DNA of 64,000 nt from NCBI RefSeq assembly GCF_017794765.1, contig NZ_CP051236.1:2595987-2659986 (forward strand). Direction: 5' to 3'. This stretch comes from Nitratireductor sp. (GTDB lineage Bacteria > Pseudomonadota > Alphaproteobacteria > Rhizobiales > Rhizobiaceae). Below the pieces are notes generated by a model. It ran no database searches and had not been told where the DNA came from. It saw only the letters and a list, made by a program, of their open reading frames with translations. Positions 9,802 through 20,105 of the stretch are shown here, one piece after another. The position numbers and the translations under genes were made by a program. Positions within the stretch are counted from its first letter, which is position 1; every line of letters begins with the position of its first letter.

Positions 9802-9938
9802 ATGGCTGTCTCAGCCTCCCACCAAACGGTCGATCCCCGATTCACGCAGTTCTTCTAGGACGCGGAAGAAGAGGATGAAAATCAACAAGTCTTTCACTTC
9901 GTATCAAGCCAGAAAGGCTGCTTTGCGATGCCCCTGCC

Positions 9939-11300
9939 TCATGTCTTTGAGCGACGCGCCTTGAGCCCCGCCAACCGGTCGCGCAGACGCTTTCCCAGCC
10001 CCTCCCGGTTGGACTGTCGGGCACGGCCAAAAGCCAGCGCGTCGGCGGGCACGGACTCTGTGATCACGCTGCCCGACGCCACATAGGCGCCCGCACCGAT
10101 AGTGACCGGTGCAACCAGAGATGAATTGGTCCCGACGAACGCCCCAGGTTCAATATCGGTGAAATGTTTTGAGAAACCGTCATAATTGCAGGTGATGGTG
10201 CCTGCACCCAGATTGGCCTTCGCCCCCACGCGCGCATCACCCACATAGGACAGATGCGGGATCTTGGCACCCGGTTCCACGCGCGCTTTCTTGATCTCGA
10301 CGAAATTGCCAACCTTCGCGCCATCCATGATCTCGGCTCCCGGACGCAAGCGCGCGAAGGGGCCAATAGAGGCGCCCGTATCGACACGGGCTTCCTCAAG
10401 ATGAGAATTGGCTTTGAGGGTGACGTTCTCTCCGATCGTCACACCAGGACCGAAGAAAACATTCGGCTCGATGACCGTGTCGCGACCGATGACGGTGTCA
10501 TGCGAAAAATAGACGGTTTCGGGTGCGATCAGGGTCACACCGTCAAGCATCACCGCGTTGCGGCGACGCTGTTGCCAGATTGCTTCTGCTGCAGCAAGTT
10601 CGGCGCGATTGTTGATGCCGAGCGCGCTTTCATAGTCGGCCTCGATCGCGCGCACCGTCAATCCTTGCGCGGTTGCGATCTCGACGATGTCCGTCAGGTA
10701 ATATTCGCCCTTGGCGTTGTCGTTACCAATGGCCTCTAGAAGTTTGAGTGCCTGGTTTCCTGCAATCCCCATTGCACCGCCATTGCAGAAGGTGATGCAA
10801 CGCTCCTCGTCGGTACAGTCCTTCTCTTCGCGGATTGCAATCAATGCCTCGCCATCTTCGATCAGCCGCCCATAGCCGGTGGGCTGCTCGGTGCGAAATC
10901 CCATGACGACAACGTCTACACCATCCGAAAGCCCCGCGCGCAGCGCCTCAAGAGCCTCTAGCGAGATAAGCGGTGTATCGCCAAAGGTGACGAGAACATC
11001 GTCGTAACCGCGGGCAATCGCAGCGCGTGCCGCCAGCACTGCGTGACCAGTGCCCAGCCGCTCCGATTGAACGAATGTCTCGGCACCGGGAGCAAAGCCT
11101 TCGGCTGCACGTGTCACCGCCTCGGCGCCATGCCCCACAACCAGCGCCTTGTCGCCGGCACCCGCTGCATCGAGCGCCCGGGTCACATGGCCTAGCATCT
11201 CCAGCCCGGCAATTCTGTGCAGCACTTTTGGCGTGGCGCTTTTCATGCGCGTGCCCTCGCCCGCTGCGAGAATAACCGAAAGGCAGGTGCGTTCGCTCAT
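9939..11300 (-). CDS. glmU: bifunctional UDP-N-acetylglucosamine pyrophosphorylase / glucosamine-1-phosphate N-acetyltransferase
   Basis: A 453-residue GlmU. The N-terminal uridylyltransferase domain carries the nucleotide-binding signature [11 protein letters not shown] (from residue 11) and GDTPLIS. The C-terminal left-handed beta-helix acetyltransferase domain shows hexapeptide repeats ([19 protein letters not shown]) and the [11 protein letters not shown] and [10 protein letters not shown] motifs. It acetylates glucosamine 1-phosphate and then makes UDP-GlcNAc. It is upstream of glmS in the same direction; GlmM is not in the window. Confidence 0.98.
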   Translation of the reverse strand: MSERTCLSVILAAGEGTRMKSATPKVLHRIAGLEMLGHVTRALDAAGAGDKALVVGHGAEAVTRAAEGFAPGAETFVQSERLGTGHAVLAARAAIARGYDDVLVTFGDTPLISLEALEALRAGLSDGVDVVVMGFRTEQPTGYGRLIEDGEALIAIREEKDCTDEERCITFCNGGAMGIAGNQALKLLEAIGNDNAKGEYYLTDIVEIATAQGLTVRAIEADYESALGINNRAELAAAEAIWQQRRRNAVMLDGVTLIAPETVYFSHDTVIGRDTVIEPNVFFGPGVTIGENVTLKANSHLEEARVDTGASIGPFARLRPGAEIMDGAKVGNFVEIKKARVEPGAKIPHLSYVGDARVGAKANLGAGTITCNYDGFSKHFTDIEPGAFVGTNSSLVAPVTIGAGAYVASGSVITESVPADALAFGRARQSNREGLGKRLRDRLAGLKARRSKT

Positions 11301-11372
11301 GGATTGATGCCCGTAATGCTTTTGACGATTCGTCTTTTCTTAGCATCCTGCCCTTACGGCACCAATCCACTC

Positions 11373-12131
11373 TCAGCCGAGTTTACCAAGCGCTGGAAAG
11401 GTTTCAAGAAGCCAGAAGGCCATGGATTGCATGCCGCCGGTTAAGAAAAGAACACCGGCCAGCACAAGCAAACCACCCATCACCTTCTCCACACGCCCCA
11501 GATGCATGCGGAAGCGGGAAAGGAATCGCATGAAGCTTCCTGAGAACAGCGCTGCGAGAAGAAAGGGCACACCAAGGCCCAGTGAGTAGACCGCCAGAAG
11601 CAATGCGCCATCGGCCACGGTTTCGCGCCCACCAGCCAGTGTCAGGATCGGGCCGAGCACCGGACCGATGCACGGCGTCCATCCGAATGCGAAGGCCAGC
11701 CCCATCACATAAGCGCCGATTTTGGTAGCCGGTTTTCCGCCCGCCTGTATGCGCGCCTCGCGCGACAGGAACGGAATGCGCAACACACCAAGGAAATTGA
11801 GCCCCATGATGATAATGACGATGCCCGCTACGATGGCGAGTTCCTGCTGCCATGTCCGCAGGACGGCGCCAATGGTAGACGCGCCGGCCCCCAAAAGCAC
11901 AAAGACCGTGGTGAAGCCAAGCACGAATGAAAGAGATGCGGAGAAGAGCGCAAAGCGCGTGGTGTTCGTGGAGGAAGGACTGGCCTTGCCAGCCCCCTCA
12001 CCCTGGAACTGCTCAACCGAAACGCCGGCCATGTAGCACAGATAAGGCGGGACGAGCGGCAACACGCAGGGTGAAAGAAATGACAGTGCTCCAGCACCCG
12101 CCGCGCTTAAATATCCGACATCAATCGCCAT
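11373..12131 (-). CDS. cytochrome c biogenesis protein CcdA family (thiol-disulfide transmembrane transporter)
   Basis: A 252-residue polytopic membrane protein of the CcdA/DsbD-beta family, which moves reducing equivalents from cytoplasmic thioredoxin across the inner membrane for haem c attachment and periplasmic thiol reduction. The paired family motifs are LSFLSPCVLPLVPPYL, with redox Cys22, and FGWTPCIGPVLGP, with redox Cys154. About six membrane segments are visible. I chose the ATG at 12131 (MAIDVGYLSAAG); an upstream in-frame extension is poorly conserved in character. It is upstream of glmU with a 72-base gap and may be independent of it. Confidence 0.92.
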   Translation of the reverse strand: MAIDVGYLSAAGAGALSFLSPCVLPLVPPYLCYMAGVSVEQFQGEGAGKASPSSTNTTRFALFSASLSFVLGFTTVFVLLGAGASTIGAVLRTWQQELAIVAGIVIIIMGLNFLGVLRIPFLSREARIQAGGKPATKIGAYVMGLAFAFGWTPCIGPVLGPILTLAGGRETVADGALLLAVYSLGLGVPFLLAALFSGSFMRFLSRFRMHLGRVEKVMGGLLVLAGVLFLTGGMQSMAFWLLETFPALGKLG

Positions 12132-12509
12132 GCTTCGTCTCAAACTGAAAGCGCTAACCCGCGCGTCTTTGAATGCGTACCCCCCTATAAGCAGACGCAC
12201 TCACACACGCCAATCACCTTTGCGTGGCATACCGTCGCGATGGATGCCCTGCATCACATCGGGGTGCGGAATGATACTTTCAATCTGGATAGTGAAATTT
12301 TTTGGTGAGCGCGCAGGGGCTCGAACCCTGGACCTACTGATTAAAAGTCAGTTGCTCTACCAACTGAGCTACGCGCTCCCGCCGGGTTCGAAGGAACCCC
12401 GGAAATTGCGGCGGAACATAGAGAGGGGCTTATCTGCGGTCAACCGGAAAAAAGCGTCTTTCGCCCGACTTTTTTGTTCCCGTGTCAAAGCGCCCTGTCC
12501 ACAAGGGAT
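12132..12509. other. intergenic region around tRNA-Lys
   Basis: This 378-base stretch lies between the CcdA-like gene and the end of glpK and holds only the tRNA gene at 12303-12378. Just upstream of the tRNA 5' end (12382-12402) is a GC-rich hairpin, CCGGGTTC-GAAG-GAACCCCGG, with one bulged base. I see no clear terminator for glpK: T runs occur on the minus strand (for example at 12447-12452) but without a strong stem in front. I see no coding sequence in the rest. Confidence 0.6.
12303..12378 (-). tRNA. tRNA-Lys (anticodon UUU)
   Basis: The minus strand folds into a complete 76-base cloverleaf: acceptor GAGCGCG/CGCGCTC, D-arm with GCTCAGTTGGTAGAGC, anticodon stem ACTGA/TCAGT around the loop CTTTTAA (anticodon TTT), and T-arm with GGTTCGAGCC. 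The discriminator is A and the 3' CCA is encoded. It lies between glpK and the CcdA-like gene. Confidence 0.96.
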
Positions 12510-14003
12510 TCACGTCGTGCTAAGCGTCCTGCGCACCGCATCACGCCAGCCCTTCAGCCTGTTCTCGCGTTCGGCAGCATCCATCTGCGGGCAGAACTGA
12601 CGGTCAAGCTTCCAGCCGGCAGCGAATTCCCGGGCGCCAGGCCAGACACCGGCCCGCGATCCCGCAAGCCATGCAGCACCCAGAGCCGTGGTTTCGAGTT
12701 GAGTCGGCCTGTCGACCGGAGCGTCCAGCATGTCGGCCAGGAATTGCAGCATCCAGTCGCTGGCAACCATGCCGCCATCGACCCGCAGCACCGTATCGCT
12801 CGCCCCGTCCTGCCAGTCCTTGCGCATGGCATCGAGCAGGTCGCGTGTCTGGTATGCGACCGATTCGAGCGTTGCGCGTGCGAATTCAGCCGGGCCCGAA
12901 TTGCGTGTCAGGCCGTAGATCGCCCCGCGCGCTTCCGCATCCCAGTGCGGGGCCCCAAGCCCGACAAAGGCAGGAACGAGATAAAGCTGCTGCGTACGGT
13001 CTGCTTTGGCGGCCAGAGCGCCCGAATCGGCAGCCTTGCCGATGATCTTCAACCCGTCGCGCAGCCACTGGACGGCAGCACCGGCAACAAAGATCGAGCC
13101 TTCAAGCGCGTAGGTCGTCTCGCCATTCAACCGGTATGCAATGGTGGTGAGGAGACGGTTTTTGGAGGACACCATCGTCTGCCCGGTGTTGAGCACGGCA
13201 AAGCAACCGGTGCCATAGGTTGCCTTGAGCATGCCAGGCTCGAAACAGGCCTGACCGATGACGGCTGCCTGCTGGTCGCCGGCAACGCCGAGAATCGGTA
13301 TCGCCGCGCCGAATAGCTTCTTCTCGGTGACGCCAAAATTGTCCGCACTGTCCTTCACCTCGGGCAAGAGTGCCTTCGGCACACGCAAAATTTTCAGGAG
13401 TTCGTCATCCCAGGCATTGGTCTCGATGTTGAACAAAAGCGTGCGCGAGGCATTCGTGGCGTCCGTGACATGCGCCCTGCCGCCCGTCAGCCGCCAGATC
13501 AGAAACGTGTCGATGGTGCCGGCAAGGAGTTCGCCCTTTTCCGCCCGTTCACGCGCCCCCTCAACCTCATCAAGGATCCAGGCGAGTTTGGTTCCGGAAA
13601 AATAGGGATCGAGAAGCAGGCCGGTTTTTTGCGTGAAGGTTTTCTCCAGATCATCCGCCTTCAGCTTTTCGCACATGGGGGCCGTGCGACGGTCCTGCCA
13701 GACAATGGCGTTGTGGATCGGCTTGCCGGTTTCGCGGTCCCACACAACGATGGTTTCGCGCTGATTGGTGATCCCGATGGCTGCCACATCAGACGCTTCC
13801 AGCTTCGCCTTGCGCAGGGCGCTGCGCGCGGTCGACACAACACCCTTCCAGATGTCTTCGGGATCGTGCTCCACCCAGCCAGAATTCGGGTAGTGCTGCT
13901 GAAATTCCTTCTGCCCGGTCGCCACCGGCTTCATTGAAGCATCAAACACGATTGCCCGGCTGGATGTCGTGCCCTGGTCTATCGCCAATACAAAACCGCT
14001 CAT
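12510..14003 (-). CDS. glpK: glycerol kinase
   Basis: A 497-residue FGGY-family kinase that phosphorylates glycerol to sn-glycerol 3-phosphate. The N-terminal phosphate-binding motif [15 protein letters not shown] is at residues 8-22. [17 protein letters not shown], the glycerol-binding [10 protein letters not shown] region and the C-terminal FGGY signature region ([32 protein letters not shown]) are all present. The ATG at 14003 has a strong ribosome-binding site, GGAGGA, five bases upstream. It is the last gene of the glycerol operon, 99 bases after glpV, behind a perfect 12-pair hairpin (14038-14066). Confidence 0.98.
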   Translation of the reverse strand: MSGFVLAIDQGTTSSRAIVFDASMKPVATGQKEFQQHYPNSGWVEHDPEDIWKGVVSTARSALRKAKLEASDVAAIGITNQRETIVVWDRETGKPIHNAIVWQDRRTAPMCEKLKADDLEKTFTQKTGLLLDPYFSGTKLAWILDEVEGARERAEKGELLAGTIDTFLIWRLTGGRAHVTDATNASRTLLFNIETNAWDDELLKILRVPKALLPEVKDSADNFGVTEKKLFGAAIPILGVAGDQQAAVIGQACFEPGMLKATYGTGCFAVLNTGQTMVSSKNRLLTTIAYRLNGETTYALEGSIFVAGAAVQWLRDGLKIIGKAADSGALAAKADRTQQLYLVPAFVGLGAPHWDAEARGAIYGLTRNSGPAEFARATLESVAYQTRDLLDAMRKDWQDGASDTVLRVDGGMVASDWMLQFLADMLDAPVDRPTQLETTALGAAWLAGSRAGVWPGAREFAAGWKLDRQFCPQMDAAERENRLKGWRDAVRRTLSTT

Positions 14004-14037
14004 TGGTCCTCCGGATCGGTCTGAAGCTCTTTGGCAA

Positions 14038-14066
14038 ACGGGGAGCCGGGCGTGCCGGCTCCCCGT
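14038..14066 (-). other. perfect 12-bp hairpin between glpV and glpK
   Basis: ACGGGGAGCCGG and CCGGCTCCCCGT form a perfect stem with a 5-base loop. On the minus strand it is followed only by TTTGCC, so it is a poor classical terminator. It more likely acts as an RNA processing or stability element, or as a leaky attenuator that lowers glpK relative to glpV. That role is inference. Confidence 0.7.
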
Positions 14067-14102
14067 CCATTTTGATGCCATTCAGGCGTGTTGCAACCGG
14101 CT

Positions 14103-15833
<1,731 letters not shown>

Positions 15834-15922
15834 TTCAAACTCCTCCTCCTGTTTCCACATTCACGGTGTGAACATGGTCTGGCGGTTGTAGAGCCCGTTT
15901 CGAGACCCCTGTCCGCCGGTTC

Positions 15923-15943
15923 GCGGGACGCCTTGCGCCCCGC
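15923..15943 (-). other. hairpin between glpU and glpV
   Basis: On the minus strand GCGGGGCGC pairs with GCGTCCCGC around a 3-base loop AAG. The one non-Watson-Crick pair is G-U in the minus-strand RNA and A-C on the other strand, so the structure suits the glp transcript. No T run follows. It starts about 18 bases past the glpU stop. Confidence 0.55.
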
Positions 15944-15960
15944 TTTGCTTTGTCCGGGAC

Positions 15961-16257
15961 CTACACCCAGCGGAAGACCGCGTAGGCATAGACCAGAGAC
16001 AAAATCGTGCCGCCCCAAAGCGGCATGTCGGACAACCCAAGCCATCCCAGGTGGATAAAGGCGCTGCCCAGCAATGAGATGAAAAGACGGTCGCCCCTTG
16101 TGGTGTCGAGACCAAGAACGCCGTGCCGTGGCCCGCCTCCAGGGCTTGCCCACTCCCAGATCGTCATGGCGCACAGAAACGCGAAGATGACGAGGAAGAA
16201 TGCGGCCGTCTGCCACGTCCAGGCCATCCATGTGAGATCGAGCCAATGGGGCATCAT
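15961..16257 (-). CDS. glpU: DUF2160 family membrane protein GlpU
   Basis: A small membrane protein of about 98 residues (MMPHWLDLTWMAWTWQTAAFF...). Three to four hydrophobic segments are visible, with a WEWASPGGGPRHG loop and LDTTRGDRLFISLLGSAFIHLGWLG typical of DUF2160. The family occurs only next to glycerol-type ABC transporters as far as I know; its job is unproven, and it is presumed to be a transporter accessory subunit. Two adjacent ATG codons (16257 and 16254) are possible starts; the second has better spacing from the GGGAG ribosome-binding site. It starts 7 bases after the glpQ stop. Confidence 0.85.
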   Translation of the reverse strand: MMPHWLDLTWMAWTWQTAAFFLVIFAFLCAMTIWEWASPGGGPRHGVLGLDTTRGDRLFISLLGSAFIHLGWLGLSDMPLWGGTILSLVYAYAVFRWV

Positions 16258-16264
16258 TTTCTCC

Positions 16265-17065
16265 CTACACGCGCCCGAGGGCAAAGCCCTTGGCGATGTA
16301 ATTGCGTACGAACCAGATCACGATCGCGCCCGGGATGATCGTCAACACGCCGGCAGCCGCCAGAAGGCCCAGCTCGTAACCGGATGTGCTGGCGGTGCGG
16401 GTCATCACGGCGGCGATCGGCTTGGCGGCGACGGAGGTCAGTGTCTTGGCCAGAAGCAGTTCCACCCATGAGAACATGAAGCAGAAAAAGGCCGTGACCC
16501 CGATACCCGACGCGATCAGCGGCATGAAGATCTTCACGAAGAAGCGCGGAAACGAATATCCGTCGATATAGGCCGTCTCGTCGATCTCCTTGGGCACGCC
16601 AGACATGAAGCCTTCGAGGATCCAGACCGCCAGCGGAATGTTGAAGAGGCAATGCGCGAGCGCCACGGCCCAGGGCGTATCGAACAGGCCGACGGCGGAA
16701 TAAAGCTGATAGAACGGAAGGGCGAAAACCGCCGGCGGCGCCATTCGATTGGTCAGAAGCCAGAAGAACAGGTGCTTGTCACCCAGAAAACGATAGCGCG
16801 AGAACGCATAGGCAGCAGGTAGCGCGAAGGCGACAGAAATCACAGTGTTTATAAGAACATAACTGATGGAGCTGATGTAACCGTTGTACCAGACGGGATT
16901 GGTGAGAATCTCCACATAACTGTCGATGGTGAAGTTCTTCGGCCAAGGGCTAAAGCCACCAAGTATCTCGTTGGTCGTCTTGAACGACATGTTCACGAGC
17001 CAGTAGATCGGCAGAAGCAGGAAGATGATGTAGAGCGTTGGAACGAGCCAGCGGGTCACTCTCAT
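16265..17065 (-). CDS. glpQ: glycerol ABC transporter permease GlpQ
   Basis: A 266-residue inner-membrane permease of the MalG/binding-protein-dependent family with six membrane segments. The cytoplasmic EAA loop, which contacts the ATPase, reads EGFMSGVPKEIDETAYIDGYSFPRFFVKIFMPL. The start overlaps the glpP stop by 4 bases (ATGA), so translation is probably coupled. With GlpP it should form the membrane pore of the glycerol importer. Note that glpQ here means the rhizobial permease, not the glycerophosphodiesterase of enterobacteria. Confidence 0.92.
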   Translation of the reverse strand: MRVTRWLVPTLYIIFLLLPIYWLVNMSFKTTNEILGGFSPWPKNFTIDSYVEILTNPVWYNGYISSISYVLINTVISVAFALPAAYAFSRYRFLGDKHLFFWLLTNRMAPPAVFALPFYQLYSAVGLFDTPWAVALAHCLFNIPLAVWILEGFMSGVPKEIDETAYIDGYSFPRFFVKIFMPLIASGIGVTAFFCFMFSWVELLLAKTLTSVAAKPIAAVMTRTASTSGYELGLLAAAGVLTIIPGAIVIWFVRNYIAKGFALGRV

Positions 17066-17925
17066 TGGTCTTCTCCCCGGGTCATCAGCGTGTAGAAGAT
17101 CCAGCTCACCAGAAGTGTCATCAGAAAATAGATGATGCTCATGGCGGCAGCGATGCCGAGATTGAACTCACCAAGCGCCGCCTTCACCAGATCGATGGAC
17201 AGGAAGGTCGTGGCATTGCCCGGCCCACCGCCGGTCAAGACGAAGGGCTCGGTGTAGATCATAAAGGAATCCATGAAGCGCAGGAGAATTGCGATCGTCA
17301 GAACGCGGTTCATCTTGGGCAGCTGGATGTAACGGAAGACCGACCAGCGCGACGCGCCATCGATCTTGGCTGCCTGGTAATAAGCCTCCGGGATGGAACG
17401 CAGGCCCGCGTAGGCCAGCAGCACCACGAGAGACGTCCAGTGCCAGACATCCATCAGGACCACCGTGAACCAGGCGGAGATGGGCTGGCGAGTAAAATTG
17501 TAGGGGATGCCGAGTGCATTGAGCCCATAGCCGAGAAGGCCGATATCCGGCAGGGCCATGATATTCCACATGGCGCCCACCACATTCCACGGGATGAGCA
17601 GCGGCAGTGCCATCAGCACGAGGCAGACCGACACCCAGGGGCCAGAACGGGGCATGGTGAGAGCGATGGCAACACCAAGCGGCACCTCGATGAGCAGGAT
17701 GATCCCAGTGAAGAGAAACTGCCGGAACAGCGAGGCATGAAAACGCTCGGAAGTGAGCACGTCCTCATACCATTTCGTTCCCTCGAAGAAGAACAGATTG
17801 TTGCCGAAGGTTTCCTGTACCGAGTAGTTCACAACGGTCATCAGTGGGATGATGGCATTAAAGGCCACCAGCAACAGGACCGGCAGGACGAGAAACCAGG
17901 CGCGGTTGTTCCATGTCTTGGTCAT
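17062..17925 (-). CDS. glpP: glycerol ABC transporter permease GlpP
   Basis: A 287-residue MalF-type permease with six membrane segments and the EAA-loop sequence AGLRSIPEAYYQAAKIDGASRWSVFRYIQLP. It pairs with GlpQ. It overlaps glpT by 4 bases upstream and glpQ by 4 bases downstream, so the three genes look translationally coupled. The substrate is inferred from the operon. Confidence 0.92.
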   Translation of the reverse strand: MTKTWNNRAWFLVLPVLLLVAFNAIIPLMTVVNYSVQETFGNNLFFFEGTKWYEDVLTSERFHASLFRQFLFTGIILLIEVPLGVAIALTMPRSGPWVSVCLVLMALPLLIPWNVVGAMWNIMALPDIGLLGYGLNALGIPYNFTRQPISAWFTVVLMDVWHWTSLVVLLAYAGLRSIPEAYYQAAKIDGASRWSVFRYIQLPKMNRVLTIAILLRFMDSFMIYTEPFVLTGGGPGNATTFLSIDLVKAALGEFNLGIAAAMSIIYFLMTLLVSWIFYTLMTRGEDQ

Positions 17926-19013
17926 GCCGCCCCTCCCTGACGCGCGGAGACTGGATCAACGCGCCATGAATCCGCATAAATGTTGACACCTGCGGGATCG
18001 AAACTGATGTGTGGTTCGCCTGGCAGGGCAGCACCTTCGGGAACGATCGCCGCCACGGTCTCTCCCTCGACGGTCGCATGAACGATCTTGCGCCGCCCGG
18101 TATCTTCCACGCGCACGATCTTAGCGGGGATGCCCTTTTCGCCAATACGCACATACTCCGGACGCACACCCAGCTCCATCCTCGCATCCCGCATTTCCGG
18201 GATCTGCCCTTCCAGAGCGATGGAATGGTCGCCGATATGAGCGCCCTGCCCGTCGATCCGGACGGGAAGAACATTCATGCCCGGAGAGCCTATGAAATAG
18301 CCGACAAAGGTGTGGTTGGGGCGCTCAAAAAGCTCTTCCGGCGTGCCGATCTGAACAATCTCGCCCTCATTCATGACCACGACCTGATCGGCGAAGGTGA
18401 GCGCCTCGGTCTGATCATGGGTGACATAGACCATGGTGAAGGCAAAACGCCGGTGCAGTTCCTTCAACTGAGAGCGCAACACCCATTTCATATGCGGGTC
18501 GATCACCGTCAGCGGCTCGTCGAAGAGAATGGCGCTCACATCGGAGCGAACCAGCCCGCGGCCGAGCGCGATCTTCTGTTTGTCGTCGGCGGTCAGACCC
18601 TTGGCTTTCTGATCGGCCCGGTCTGCCAGATCGATCATGGTGAGCGTCTCGCGCACCCGCCGTTCGATCTCGTCGGCCGCAACGCCGCGATTGCGCAGGG
18701 GAAAGGCAAGATTCTGGTAGACCGTCATCGTGTCGTAAACGACCGGAAACTGGAACACCTGCGCGATATTGCGGGCTTCGGTGGACAGGTCCGTCACATT
18801 CTGCCCATCGAACAGTATCTCGCCCTCCGTCGGACGCAGGAGGCCCGAAATGATGTTCAAAAGCGTGGTCTTGCCGCAACCCGATGGACCGAGCAACGCA
18901 TAGGCCCCGCCATCGTCAAACGTGTGGTGGACCCGCTTCAGGGCATAATCGTCATCGCTCGCAGGGTTGGGCAGATAGGCGTGGCGGATGTTGTTGAGAT
19001 CAATTCGCGCCAT
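17922..19013 (-). CDS. glpT: glycerol ABC transporter ATP-binding protein GlpT (degenerate signature motif)
   Basis: A 363-residue MalK-like ATPase with a C-terminal TOBE regulatory domain (HVTVEGETV/FDPAGVNIY region). Walker A GPSGCGKTT is at 42-50, the Q-loop is in QVFQFPVVYDT, Walker B FDEP has Glu166, and the H-loop has His199 in VYVTHDQTEA. The ABC signature is not LSGGQ: the aligned residues 140-144 are LTADD, in GLTADDKQKIALGRGLV. The D-loop is also unusual (LTVIDPH). It is 9 bases after glpS. With GlpS it should form an asymmetric ATPase pair (see findings). The name follows the rhizobial system and is unrelated to the glycerol-3-phosphate antiporter GlpT. Confidence 0.93.
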   Translation of the reverse strand: MARIDLNNIRHAYLPNPASDDDYALKRVHHTFDDGGAYALLGPSGCGKTTLLNIISGLLRPTEGEILFDGQNVTDLSTEARNIAQVFQFPVVYDTMTVYQNLAFPLRNRGVAADEIERRVRETLTMIDLADRADQKAKGLTADDKQKIALGRGLVRSDVSAILFDEPLTVIDPHMKWVLRSQLKELHRRFAFTMVYVTHDQTEALTFADQVVVMNEGEIVQIGTPEELFERPNHTFVGYFIGSPGMNVLPVRIDGQGAHIGDHSIALEGQIPEMRDARMELGVRPEYVRIGEKGIPAKIVRVEDTGRRKIVHATVEGETVAAIVPEGAALPGEPHISFDPAGVNIYADSWRVDPVSARQGGAA

Positions 19014-19022
19014 TCCCGCCTC

Positions 19023-20105
19023 CTATGCAGCCCGGCTGTTGCCGGTCGTGACACGCCGGTTCGCCTTATCGAACACCAGCATGTGGCGCGTATCGATGAA
19101 CACATCGACGGTTTCGCCCACCTCCAGACGGTGAATGCCCTCTTCCAGCATCACCCATCGGTGGCCCGCGAAATCAAGATGAACGAAACTTTCAGACCCG
19201 GTGATTTCGGTCACCGACACACTGGCACGAACACAAACTGCATTGGGCTCGCGAGGCGCAAGAGAAAGGTGATGCGGCTGGAAGCCAAGCGTGTACGGAC
19301 CGTCGGGCGCACTTTCGTGGCCCTGCGGCACAGGCAACTGAACAGTATTGTCGAGTGAAAAATGTCCGCCCGCCTTTGACACCGAAACCGTATTCAAAGG
19401 TGGGTCGGAGAAGGTGCGCGCGGTCACGAGATCGACCGGTTTGCGGAACACGTCGATGGTTGGCCCGAACTGCGTCAACCGGCCCTGGCTGAGGGTCGCG
19501 GTATTTCCACCAAGAAGCAGCGCTTCGCTGGGCTCGGTGGTGGCGTAGACGAAGATGGCGCCGGACGCTGCAAATATCTTCGGCAATTCGGCACGCAGCT
19601 CTTCTCGAAGCTTGTAATCCAGATTGGCCAGCGGTTCATCCAGAAGCACGAGACGCGCTTCCTTGACCATGGCGCGGGCCAGCGCCGTGCGCTGCTGCTG
19701 ACCGCCGGAAAGCTCCAGCGGCGTCCGACCCAGATGCGGTGTCAGGTGCAGAAGACCGGCGGCCTGCCGTACCTTCTCCTCGATGACCCGTTTTTCCAAG
19801 CCCGCGACACGCAGCGGGGATGCGATGTTTTCGTAAACCGACATCGCCGGATAGTTGATGAACTGCTGGTAGACCATGGCGACGCTGCGCTTCTGGACGG
19901 GGATGCCGGTAACATCCTCTCCTTCCATCCAAACACTTCCGGATGTGGGCCGATCGAGCCCGGCCATGAGCCGCATCAGGCTGGTTTTGCCAGCAAGCGT
20001 CGGTCCGAGCAGCACATTGAGTGAGCCCGGCTCCAGCCGCAGCGAAACATCATCTATGTGCGTTTCGCCGGAAACGACCTTTGAAACATTGCGCAGTTCA
20101 AGCAT
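19023..20105 (-). CDS. glpS: glycerol ABC transporter ATP-binding protein GlpS (H-loop His missing)
   Basis: A 360-residue MalK-like ATPase. Walker A GPTLAGKTS is at 34-42, the Q-loop in VYQQFINYPAMSV, a canonical LSGGQ at 132-136, and Walker B LLDEP with Glu157. The switch position that is normally His (VTHD in MalK) is Thr190 here, in VYATTEPSEA. A TOBE domain follows. The start at 20105 overlaps the glpD stop by 8 bases, so it is translated as part of the same message. It complements GlpT, which keeps the His but lacks the signature. Confidence 0.93.
   Translation of the reverse strand: MLELRNVSKVVSGETHIDDVSLRLEPGSLNVLLGPTLAGKTSLMRLMAGLDRPTSGSVWMEGEDVTGIPVQKRSVAMVYQQFINYPAMSVYENIASPLRVAGLEKRVIEEKVRQAAGLLHLTPHLGRTPLELSGGQQQRTALARAMVKEARLVLLDEPLANLDYKLREELRAELPKIFAASGAIFVYATTEPSEALLLGGNTATLSQGRLTQFGPTIDVFRKPVDLVTARTFSDPPLNTVSVSKAGGHFSLDNTVQLPVPQGHESAPDGPYTLGFQPHHLSLAPREPNAVCVRASVSVTEITGSESFVHLDFAGHRWVMLEEGIHRLEVGETVDVFIDTRHMLVFDKANRRVTTGNSRAA

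Noticed and set aside
9802..9938. Possible glmS ribozyme or small RNA upstream of glmS
   Set aside because: The glmS ribozyme is known from Gram-positive bacteria. The 137-base gap shows no matching core or strong structure.
18009..19358. Long open frame (449 codons) on the plus strand opposite glpT and glpS
   Set aside because: It is antisense to two genes with intact ATPase motifs and encodes a low-complexity, His/Arg-rich sequence with no domain. Long antisense frames are expected in GC-rich genomes.
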